A stretch of DNA of 12,906 nt from Thermoleophilia bacterium (lineage in GTDB: Bacteria > Actinomycetota > Thermoleophilia > Gaiellales > Gaiellaceae): contig JABFWJ010000028.1 in the NCBI GenBank assembly GCA_013362295.1, positions 1 through 12,906 on the forward strand. The letters run 5' to 3'. Below the pieces are notes generated by a model that was not told the origin of the DNA, searched no databases, and worked only from the letters and a program-made list of their open reading frames with translations. The translations under genes were made by a program, and so were the position numbers. This document shows positions 1 through 5,852 of this stretch, piece after piece. Positions within the stretch are counted from its first letter, which is position 1; every line of letters begins with the position of its first letter.

Positions 1-1468
1 AGCTCGTCTTGCCGACCGTCGAAGTCGTAGACGCGAAGTTGACGACCGCCGATCCGCCCCCGAATGCGTGGCCGGAAACGAGGTTCGGGTACGCGCTCAG
101 CGCGAGCAGGCACGCGACGAGCGGCACGACGACCGCGAGCTCGCCGAGTCGCAGATCGAGCGCCGAGTCCGGCACCGCCGGCCCGACGTCCTGGTGGAGC
201 ACGCCTGAGATCGCGCGCAGCATGTACATCGCGGCGAGCACGATCGCGACGGCGCCGACCGCGGCCCAGCCCCAGCCCTGCCGGAACACGCCGGCGAGGA
301 TGAGGAACTCACCGGCGAACGAGCTCGAGAGCGGCACGGCGAGCGCGATGATCCCCGTGGTCATCACGAGGGTCGCGAGCGCGGGGCGCCCGCGTGCCAT
401 CCCGCCGAGCAGTGCGAACTCCCCCGTCGACGTGCGCCGCTCGACCATTCCCGCGAGCAGGAAGAGCGTCGTCGAGATCAGCGCATGGTTCACGATCTGC
501 AGCACGGCCCCGTCGAGCCCGAGGTCGTTGTTCGCGAACAGCCCGAGCACGATCAGCCCGGACTGCGAGAGCGACGAGTACATGACGACGCCGCGGAAGT
601 CCGGCGCGCGCCACGCGAGCAGCGAGCCGTAGACCAGCGAGATCGAAGCGAGGACGAGCAGCACGACGCGCCAGTCGTCGACGACCGAGGGGAACTTCGG
701 GATCGCGATCCGCAGCAGGCCGTACAGCCCCGCCTTTCCGACGATTCCCGTCAGCACCGCGGTGATCTCGGGCGGAGCCTCCCGGTAGGTGATCGGGAGC
801 CAGCCGTGGAGCGGGAAGAGCGGCGACTTGATCGCGAACGCCGCGACGAAGCAGACGAAGAGCCACGTCGACGAGCTCGGCCCCATCTTCGTGAGGTCGA
901 AAGTCCCTTGCTGCAGCCCGTAGATGACGTTCGAGGCGAGCATCAGCAGCGACCCGACGACGGTGTAGATCACGAACGTCAGAGTCGCCCGCAGCCGCGC
1001 TGCGCCGCCCCAGACGCCGATCAGGACGTACAGCGGGATCAGCATCGCCTCGAAGAACGCGTAGAAGAGCAGCAGGTCCTGCGCCGTGAAGACGCCGACG
1101 ATCGCGCCGGTGAGCAGCAGCATGAGCGCGAAGTACGCGCGGGCCCGTTCCCGGCCGACCCACCACCCGTAGATCACGCACGCGGCCATCACGACGGTCG
1201 TCACGCCGACCAGCCAAAGCGAGAAGGCGTACTGCCCGACGTGGTAGCTGACCTGAAGGTCGCTGAGCCACGAGCGCTGCTGTGCGAACTGCAACCTCGG
1301 CGAGCCGAAGTCGAACTTCGACGCCGCCGTGATCCAGAACCCGATCTCGACGAGCGAGATCAACGCGGCCAGCGAACCGACCCAGTAGCGCGGCAACGGC
1401 GCTGCGGCGACCACGAGCGCGCCGGCGACGGGCAGCACGATGAGGATCGTCGTCAGCCAGTGACTCAT
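1..1468 (-). CDS. nuoM: NADH-quinone oxidoreductase subunit M, 3' end outside window
   Basis: NuoM is one of the three antiporter-like proton-pumping subunits of the complex I membrane arm. I translated 489 residues from the ATG at 1468 to the window edge, and the reading frame is still open there. The family is about 490-510 residues long, so only the C-terminal end is missing. The protein is strongly hydrophobic throughout. The TM5 glutamate is present in FFEAMLIPLY (Glu140), the TM7 lysine in FAIKSPLFPLHGWLP (Lys214), the TM8 lysine in GIVGKAGLYG (Lys245) and the TM12 glutamate in FAGEFLILAG (Glu387). These correspond by family knowledge to E. coli NuoM Glu144, Lys234, Lys265 and Glu407. 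The segment after LHGWLP reads ITYREAPPE where DAH is commoner, a modest divergence. The start is supported by a GGAG at 1474-1477, five bases upstream. It follows nuoL, with 28 bases between the nuoL stop and this ATG bridged by a mini-ORF. Confidence 0.96.
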   Translation of the reverse strand, partial: MSHWLTTILIVLPVAGALVVAAAPLPRYWVGSLAALISLVEIGFWITAASKFDFGSPRLQFAQQRSWLSDLQVSYHVGQYAFSLWLVGVTTVVMAACVIYGWWVGRERARAYFALMLLLTGAIVGVFTAQDLLLFYAFFEAMLIPLYVLIGVWGGAARLRATLTFVIYTVVGSLLMLASNVIYGLQQGTFDLTKMGPSSSTWLFVCFVAAFAIKSPLFPLHGWLPITYREAPPEITAVLTGIVGKAGLYGLLRIAIPKFPSVVDDWRVVLLVLASISLVYGSLLAWRAPDFRGVVMYSSLSQSGLIVLGLFANNDLGLDGAVLQIVNHALISTTLFLLAGMVERRTSTGEFALLGGMARGRPALATLVMTTGIIALAVPLSSSFAGEFLILAGVFRQGWGWAAVGAVAIVLAAMYMLRAISGVLHQDVGPAVPDSALDLRLGELAVVVPLVACLLALSAYPNLVSGHAFGGGSAVVNFASTTSTVGKTS

Positions 1469-1500
1469 GCCGACTCCGTCGAGCCTACGTCGGTGTTCAT
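1465..1500 (-). other. 11-codon mini-ORF bridging nuoL and nuoM
   Basis: The short frame begins with an ATG at 1500 that shares ATGA with the nuoL stop. It encodes MNTDVGSTESA and ends in a TGA at 1465-1467 that shares ATGA with the nuoM start. The nuoM Shine-Dalgarno (GGAG, 1474-1477) lies inside it. This arrangement would let ribosomes finishing nuoL reinitiate and arrive at the nuoM start. No family is recognised and a functional peptide is not implied. Both ATGA junctions could arise by chance in this compact operon, so this is a candidate coupling device only. Confidence 0.2.
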
Positions 1501-3371
1501 CGGGCAGCCAGGAAGACGACGGCGAGGACGGCGAGCCCACTCGCGAGCGCGAGGGCGTACGAGCGCACGAGGCCGTTCTGCGCGGTGGAGAGCTCGCGCG
1601 AGCCGAGCCCGAAAGCACCGCTCACGGCGTTGATCGAGCCTCCGATCAGCGGACGCTCGACGAACGCGTAGAGGCCGCGCGTGAGTGCCTCCGAGCTGCG
1701 GTAGAAGAGGACGTCGTACAGCTCGTCCCAGTAGAACTTCTGCTCGAAGAGCTTCACCGGCCGCGGTGCCTTCGCGCGCTTGGCGGCGTAGATCGTCCAC
1801 GCGACGAAGATCCCCGCGAGGCCGGCCGTGATCGCAATGCCCGACGCGAGCCACTCCTCCCAGTGGGTGGGCTCGGCGATCGGGCGCTCGATCGGGTCGA
1901 GCCAGGTGGAGAGCGGGTGCCAGGTGGGCGCGAACTGGAGGAAGCCGCCGATGCACGAGAGCACCGCGAGCGTCCCGACCGTCCACAGCATCGACAGCGG
2001 GCCCTCCTGCCCGTGATGCGAGTGGAAGTGCTCACGCGCGAACGCGGACGGCTCGCCGGTGAAGACGATGAAGAAGAGACGGAACGCATAGACGCCCGTC
2101 AGGAACGCGCCGAGCACGCCGACGGCGAAGATCACGATCCCGAACCAGCCGCGGTCGAGCGCCGCCGCGAGGATCGAGTCCTTCGAGAAGAAGCCCGCGA
2201 ACGGGAAGATCCCGACGAGGGCGAGCGACCCGATCAGGAACACGACCTTCGTGAACGGCATCAGCTTCCCGACACCCGCCAGCTTGCGGATGTCCTGCTC
2301 GCCGACGACGGCGTGGATCGCGATTCCGCCCGCCAGGAAGAGCAGCGCCTTGAAGAACGCGTGGGTCATCAGGTGGAAGATCGCGTTCGGGTACGCGCCC
2401 AGGCCGGCGCCGACGAACATGTAGCCGATCTGCGACATCGTCGAGTACGCGATCACGCGCTTGATGTCCGTCTGCACGAGCGCGATCAGCCCCGCCATCA
2501 CGAGCGTCGCCGCGCCGAGACCTGCGGCGAGGTCCTCGACCACATACGCGTTCTCGAACAGCGGGTGCACGCGGACGATCAGGTAGACCCCCGCCGTCAC
2601 CATCGTCGCGGCGTGGATCAACGCGCTGACAGGCGTGGGCCCCTCCATCGCGTCGGGCAGCCACGTGTGCAGGGGCAGCTGCGCCGACTTCGCGACCGCG
2701 CCGCCGAGCAGCCCGAGCGCGATCAGGTTCGCGACGGCGCCGCCGTGGGGCGAGCCCGCGAAGACGCCGGCATAGTCGAGCCGGCCGGTGTGCTGGATCA
2801 GCAGGAACAGCGCCAGGGCCATCGTCGCGTCGCCGAAGGCGTTCATCACGAATGCCTTCTTGGCGGCCGCAACCGCCGACGGGCGGTCCTGGTGGTAGCC
2901 GATCAGCAGGTAGCTCGACAGTCCGACCATCCCCCAGCCGGCGAGCAGGAGCAGCAGGTTCCCGGTCTGCACGAGCAGGAGCATCGAGAAGACGAACAAC
3001 GACATGTACGCGAAATAGCGCCGTTCCTCGTCGTCGCCGTCCATGTAGCCGACTGAGTACGCGACGATCAACGATCCGACGCCGGCGACGATCAGCATCA
3101 TCACGACGCTCAACTGGTCGACGAGGAGCGTGAGGCCGAAGTGGTACGGACCGGCCGCGAGCCACGTCCAAGACGTCGTCAGGTGGGTGCGCTCGCCCGC
3201 GTGCTCGCCGAGGAGTGCGAGGAACGCGACGACGGCCGCGGCGAAGGCGCCCATCGTCGTGAGCGTCGAGATGTAGGCGGCCGTGCGCCGGGAGATCCGC
3301 GTGCCCGCGAACGTGATCGCGAGCGTCGAGGCAAGCGGAAGCAGCAGGCAGACCCAGGCGGCGGCTCTCAT
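1497..3371 (-). CDS. nuoL: NADH-quinone oxidoreductase subunit L
   Basis: NuoL is the distal antiporter-like proton-pumping subunit of complex I, carrying the long lateral helix at its C terminus. The protein has 624 residues, within the family range, and is almost wholly transmembrane. Diagnostic segments are AVAKSAQLPLHTWLPDAMEG (222-244 region, Lys228), PTPVSALIHAATMVTAGVYL (His253), THAFFKALLFLAGG (Lys341) and FAGFFSKDSI (Lys397, Asp398). The conserved TM5 glutamate is missing. Where relatives have a GWEGVGL-type segment, this protein reads GWGMVGLSSYLLIGYH, placing Gly147 (codon GGG, 2931-2933) at the position of E. coli Glu144. The C-terminal domain (about 540-624) includes FEQKFYWDELYDVLFYR and a last membrane helix. 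The ATG start has a GAGGGGG Shine-Dalgarno overlapping the end of nuoK, three bases after the nuoK stop. The stop overlaps the mini-ORF before nuoM. Confidence 0.97.
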   Translation of the reverse strand: MRAAAWVCLLLPLASTLAITFAGTRISRRTAAYISTLTTMGAFAAAVVAFLALLGEHAGERTHLTTSWTWLAAGPYHFGLTLLVDQLSVVMMLIVAGVGSLIVAYSVGYMDGDDEERRYFAYMSLFVFSMLLLVQTGNLLLLLAGWGMVGLSSYLLIGYHQDRPSAVAAAKKAFVMNAFGDATMALALFLLIQHTGRLDYAGVFAGSPHGGAVANLIALGLLGGAVAKSAQLPLHTWLPDAMEGPTPVSALIHAATMVTAGVYLIVRVHPLFENAYVVEDLAAGLGAATLVMAGLIALVQTDIKRVIAYSTMSQIGYMFVGAGLGAYPNAIFHLMTHAFFKALLFLAGGIAIHAVVGEQDIRKLAGVGKLMPFTKVVFLIGSLALVGIFPFAGFFSKDSILAAALDRGWFGIVIFAVGVLGAFLTGVYAFRLFFIVFTGEPSAFAREHFHSHHGQEGPLSMLWTVGTLAVLSCIGGFLQFAPTWHPLSTWLDPIERPIAEPTHWEEWLASGIAITAGLAGIFVAWTIYAAKRAKAPRPVKLFEQKFYWDELYDVLFYRSSEALTRGLYAFVERPLIGGSINAVSGAFGLGSRELSTAQNGLVRSYALALASGLAVLAVVFLAAR

Positions 3372-3374
3372 CGC

Positions 3375-3683
3375 CTACCCCCTCAGAGTCCTGAGCTTGT
3401 CGACGTCGAGCTCGACGTTGCGCCGGCCGAGCGCGACGATCAGGCCGAGGCCGACGACGACCTCGGACGCGGCGACGGCCATCACGGAGATCGCGAAGAT
3501 CTGTCCGTCCTCCCGCCCGTGCAGCCGTGAGAACGCGATCAGCAGCAGGTTCGCCGCGTTCAGCATGATCTCGACGGAGAGCAGGATGATCAGCGGGCTC
3601 CGCCGGAGCATCACGCCGAGCGCGCCCGTCGAGAAGAGGAGCGCGCTCAAGATGACGTACCACTGGATGTCAGGCCCGTGCAC
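3375..3683 (-). CDS. nuoK: NADH-quinone oxidoreductase subunit K
   Basis: NuoK is the small three-helix membrane subunit (ND4L homologue) that helps link quinone chemistry to the proton pumps. At 102 residues it has the usual family length. The two buried glutamates that define the family are present: Glu38 in LLSVEIMLNAANLLLIAF and Glu74 in AVAASEVVVGLGLIVAL, matching E. coli Glu36 and Glu72. The C terminus (RRNVELDVDKLRTLRG) is polar, as usual. The start is a GTG at 3683, with a GGAG four bases upstream inside the end of nuoJ. The next in-frame Met is residue 25, too far in to be the start. It overlaps nuoJ by 14 bases, the longest overlap in the operon unless nuoF starts at its upstream ATG. 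Its TAG stop is three bases from the nuoL ATG. Confidence 0.97.
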   Translation of the reverse strand: MHGPDIQWYVILSALLFSTGALGVMLRRSPLIILLSVEIMLNAANLLLIAFSRLHGREDGQIFAISVMAVAASEVVVGLGLIVALGRRNVELDVDKLRTLRG

Positions 3684-4227
3684 GGCTCTCCAGTGACGGC
3701 TCCTCCGTCCGGCGCGCGTGCGAGCCGAGGACGACGCCGCCGACCGCGGCGACGAGCAGGACGATCGAGGTCACCTCGAACGCCAGCAGGTGGTCGGTCA
3801 GAAACAGGCGCCCGACCGACGCAGGCGATCCGAAGGCGCGTCCGACGTGGTGCGGCGAGGAGAGGAAGTCGCCGGCCTTCAGGCCGACGACGACGATCAC
3901 CTCGGCGAGAATCGCCCCGCCCGCGAGCACGGCGCCCACGACTTGCCACGACGGGCCGCCCGACCACGGCGACTCCTCGCTCTTGTCGCCGAGGTAGGCG
4001 ATCACGAACAGGAACATGACCATCACGGCGCCGCCGTAGACGAGCACCTGCCCGGCCGCGACGAACTCGCCCGAGAGGAGGAGGAACAGCACCGCGAGCG
4101 ACGCCAGGTTCCCGATCAGCGCGAGCGCCGAGTAGAACGGGTTCCGAAAGCTCACGACCGCCAGCGCGCTGACGAGGCACGCGAAGGCGGCCCCGAACCA
4201 GACGACCCAGACTAGGAAGTTGGCCAT
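3670..4227 (-). CDS. nuoJ: NADH-quinone oxidoreductase subunit J
   Basis: NuoJ (ND6 homologue) is a five-helix membrane subunit between NuoA/NuoH and NuoK. Its third helix normally contains a flexible pi-bulge important for coupling. The 185-residue product has that helix as QVLVYGGAVMVMFLFVIAYL (60-79), the best-conserved stretch of the family, with Tyr64 in the expected place. The last helix follows LFLTDHLLAFEVTSIVLLVA (141-160), also typical. A soluble loop (about 81-95) and a charged C-terminal tail flank the membrane parts. The ATG at 4227 is supported by GGTGA at 4234-4238, six bases upstream. It is the only gene in the window separated from its upstream neighbour (nuoI) by more than a few dozen bases. 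That gap is filled with palindromic repeats ending against its ribosome binding site. Confidence 0.96.
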   Translation of the reverse strand: MANFLVWVVWFGAAFACLVSALAVVSFRNPFYSALALIGNLASLAVLFLLLSGEFVAAGQVLVYGGAVMVMFLFVIAYLGDKSEESPWSGGPSWQVVGAVLAGGAILAEVIVVVGLKAGDFLSSPHHVGRAFGSPASVGRLFLTDHLLAFEVTSIVLLVAAVGGVVLGSHARRTEEPSLESRARA

Positions 4228-4233
4228 GCAGAG

Positions 4234-4238
4234 TCACC
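4234..4238 (-). promoter_or_regulatory. Shine-Dalgarno of nuoJ beside a hairpin
   Basis: In the mRNA sense GGTGA lies six bases before the nuoJ ATG and matches the 3' part of the extended Shine-Dalgarno sequence. Its first G is also the last base of the palindromic repeat at 4238-4270. If that hairpin forms in the mRNA it would abut the ribosome binding site and could alter nuoJ translation. This is an inference from position. Confidence 0.5.
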
Positions 4239-4270
4239 GAATCTGATTCGGCGCAGCCAAACCAGATTCG
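4238..4270 (-). repeat. Palindromic repeat copy A in nuoI-nuoJ gap
   Basis: In the mRNA sense the arms are CGAATCTGGTTTGGC and GCCGAATCAGATTCG around a TGC loop, giving 15 pairs of which two are G-U wobbles and none is a mismatch. It is the same family as copy B inside nuoG. Relative to B, the fifth base pair is T-A instead of A-T, a paired change that keeps the stem, and there is one extra G-C pair near the loop. No U-tract follows, so it does not look like an intrinsic terminator. The family is not one I can name. Confidence 0.8.
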
Positions 4271-4305
4271 AGCCTTTCGAAGCGGGGACGGAGGTCGAAA
4301 TGCTC
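4270..4305. repeat. Inverted repeat joining repeat copies A and C
   Basis: On the plus strand GAGCCTTTCGA (4270-4280) faces TCGAAATGCTC (4295-4305) across a 14-base spacer, with one mismatch in 11. These arms are the outer flanks of copies A and C, which run in opposite directions. In the mRNA sense the nuoG copy also has an AAAGCTCG flank before its hairpin and GAGC/GCTC arms across 6167-6193, so this flank appears to belong to the repeat unit. Confidence 0.6.
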
Positions 4306-4350
4306 CAATCCGGTTCGCTCTGATTTTCAACAGCATGCGAATCAGGTTGG
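4305..4350 (+). repeat. Palindromic repeat copy C, inverted, with longer loop
   Basis: On the plus strand the arms are CCAATCCGGTTCGC (4305-4318) and GCGAATCAGGTTGG (4337-4350) with an 18-base loop. They align with the mRNA-sense strand of copies A and B, so this copy lies in the opposite orientation. Pairing is 14 positions with two G-T wobbles and one C-A mismatch. The second base pair is C-G where A and B have G-C, again a paired change. The loop is 15 bases longer than the TGC of A and B. It begins four bases after the nuoI stop, in transcription order. Confidence 0.65.
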
Positions 4351-4354
4351 GTCT

Positions 4355-4849
4355 TCACGAGTGGTCCTTGTAGTAGGGGATCGGCGTGTCGTAGAGATCG
4401 CGATCCGCGACCGGCACCTGCTTGATCGGCTCCGCGAGCAGCATGTCCTTCGTGTAGATAAGGTAGTCGCGGTTGTACTCGGAGATCTCGAAGTCGTTCC
4501 CGAGCGTGATCGCGTCGAACGGGCATGCGAGCTCGCAGTAGCCGCAGAAGATGCAGCGCGACATGTTGATCTCGTAGATGCGCGCGTAGCGCTCGCCCGG
4601 CGAGACGCGGTTCTCCGGCGTGTTCTCCGCCGCGACGACCCGGATGCAGTCCGCAGGGCATGCGGCGGCGCAGAGCGAGCAGCCGACGCACTTCTCGAGG
4701 CCGTTCTCGTGCCGGTTCAGACGGTGGCGGCCGCGATAGCGCGGGTACACCGGCCGCTTGTACTCCGGGTACTGCTGCGTGATCGGCTTCTTGAAGATCT
4801 GCTTCAGCGTGACGCCGAAGCCCTTCAGCGTGTTCGGGACGACGGCCAC
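4355..4849 (-). CDS. nuoI: NADH-quinone oxidoreductase subunit I
   Basis: NuoI is the 8Fe ferredoxin-like subunit carrying clusters N6a and N6b, which relay electrons from NuoG to N2 in NuoB. The 164-residue product has two complete CxxCxxCxxxC motifs: CVGCSLCAAAC (Cys54, 57, 60, 64) and CIFCGYCELAC (Cys99, 102, 105, 109). Each is followed by Pro, as usual in this fold. An additional Cys68 is not a ligand in the canonical pattern. The N-terminal part (1-50) is basic and amphipathic, as expected for the segment that lies on the membrane domain. The start is a GTG at 4849, one base after the nuoH stop. Its Shine-Dalgarno is weak, so translation probably relies on coupling to nuoH. The following 127 bases hold repeats rather than a gene. 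Confidence 0.97.
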   Translation of the reverse strand: MAVVPNTLKGFGVTLKQIFKKPITQQYPEYKRPVYPRYRGRHRLNRHENGLEKCVGCSLCAAACPADCIRVVAAENTPENRVSPGERYARIYEINMSRCIFCGYCELACPFDAITLGNDFEISEYNRDYLIYTKDMLLAEPIKQVPVADRDLYDTPIPYYKDHS

Positions 4850-4850
4850 G

Positions 4851-5852
4851 CTACGAGACCCAGACCACGAGGAGGGCGGTGACGAGCGCGTTGACCGTCG
4901 CGACCGGCAGCAGCACCTTCCACCCGAACCGCATCAGCTGGTCGTAGCGCAGGCGCGGCTGCGTCGCGCGCAGCCAGATGAAGAGCGACACGAAGAAGAA
5001 CAGCTTGAGCACGAACCAGATCGGGCCGAACTGGTCGAGCGAATGGACCCACGGGAAGTGGTAGCCCCCGAAGAAGAGCGTCACGACGAGCCCCGAGAGC
5101 GTGAGCATGTTCACGTACTCGGCTGCCTGGAACAGCCCCCATCGCATTCCCGAGTATTCGGTGTGGTAGCCGGCGACGAGCTCCGTGTCCGCCTCGGGCA
5201 GGTCGAAAGGCGGCCGTGACGTCTCGGCGATCGCGCCGAGCAGGAACACGACGAGGCCGATGAACTGCGGCAGGAAGAACCAGACGGTGTGCTGTTGCTT
5301 GTCGACGATCTCCTGCAGGTTCAGCGACTGCCCCATCAGCACGACGCCGAGCACGCTCAGCGCGAGCGAGACCTCGTACGAGACGAGCTGCGCGCACGTC
5401 CGCATCGAGCCGAGCAGCGAGTACTTCGACTCGGACGCCCAGCCGCCGACGATGAAGCCGTAGATGCCGAGCGACCCGAGCGCGAAGATCAGGATCAGCG
5501 AGATCGGGACATTCACGACGCTGCCCGTGATGCGGTGCCCCCAGACCGTCCAGCCCGCCCCGAACGGCAGCACGCTGAACGCGGCGAGCGCCGTCGCCAT
5601 CGAGACGACGGGCGCGACGATGTAGAGCGGCTCCTTGGCGGCGGACGGCGCGAACGCCTCCTTGCGGATCAGTTTCAGCAGGTCGGCGATCGGGACGAGC
5701 AGGCCCTTCGGGCCCGCCCGGTTCGGGCCGAAGCGGAGCTGCATGCGCCCGAGCAGCTTCCGCTCGAGCCACGTGGTGAAGGCGAAGAAGACCATCACGA
5801 CGTTGATCACGAGGAACGCCTTCGGGATCGTGATCCACCAGGCTTCTCTCAC
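4851..5852 (-). CDS. nuoH: NADH-quinone oxidoreductase subunit H
   Basis: NuoH (ND1 homologue) is the eight-helix membrane subunit that forms much of the quinone chamber and couples it to the pumping arm. The 333-residue product shows the family signatures. WLERKLLGRMQLRFGPNRAG (28-47) follows the first helix. GFIVGGWASESKYSLLGSMR (132-151) is the next. The loop from Glu210 to Gly235, starting AETSRPPFDLPEADTELVAG and continuing into YHTEYSG, is the acidic quinone-site loop. The start is a GTG at 5852 that shares GTGA with the nuoG stop, giving a four-base overlap. The same frame stays open far upstream into nuoG, but that extension is an antisense-free high-GC artefact without homology. It ends one base before nuoI. 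Confidence 0.97.
   Translation of the reverse strand: MREAWWITIPKAFLVINVVMVFFAFTTWLERKLLGRMQLRFGPNRAGPKGLLVPIADLLKLIRKEAFAPSAAKEPLYIVAPVVSMATALAAFSVLPFGAGWTVWGHRITGSVVNVPISLILIFALGSLGIYGFIVGGWASESKYSLLGSMRTCAQLVSYEVSLALSVLGVVLMGQSLNLQEIVDKQQHTVWFFLPQFIGLVVFLLGAIAETSRPPFDLPEADTELVAGYHTEYSGMRWGLFQAAEYVNMLTLSGLVVTLFFGGYHFPWVHSLDQFGPIWFVLKLFFFVSLFIWLRATQPRLRYDQLMRFGWKVLLPVATVNALVTALLVVWVS

Noticed and set aside
1467..3056. Long plus-strand open frame opposite nuoL
   Set aside because: It is highly charged, rich in Arg, Glu and Asp, and has no recognisable domain; it is the antisense shadow of a high-GC gene. The same applies to the other long plus-strand frames at 9-632, 485-1633, 7001-8083 and 7969-9270.
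4238..4350. Intrinsic terminator between nuoI and nuoJ
   Set aside because: Stems are strong, but no U-rich run follows any of them in the mRNA sense, and the downstream genes are needed for the same complex.
4228..4354. Small gene or internal promoter in the nuoI-nuoJ gap
   Set aside because: No convincing short frame with a ribosome binding site or a good -10/-35 pair was seen; the space is accounted for by repeats.
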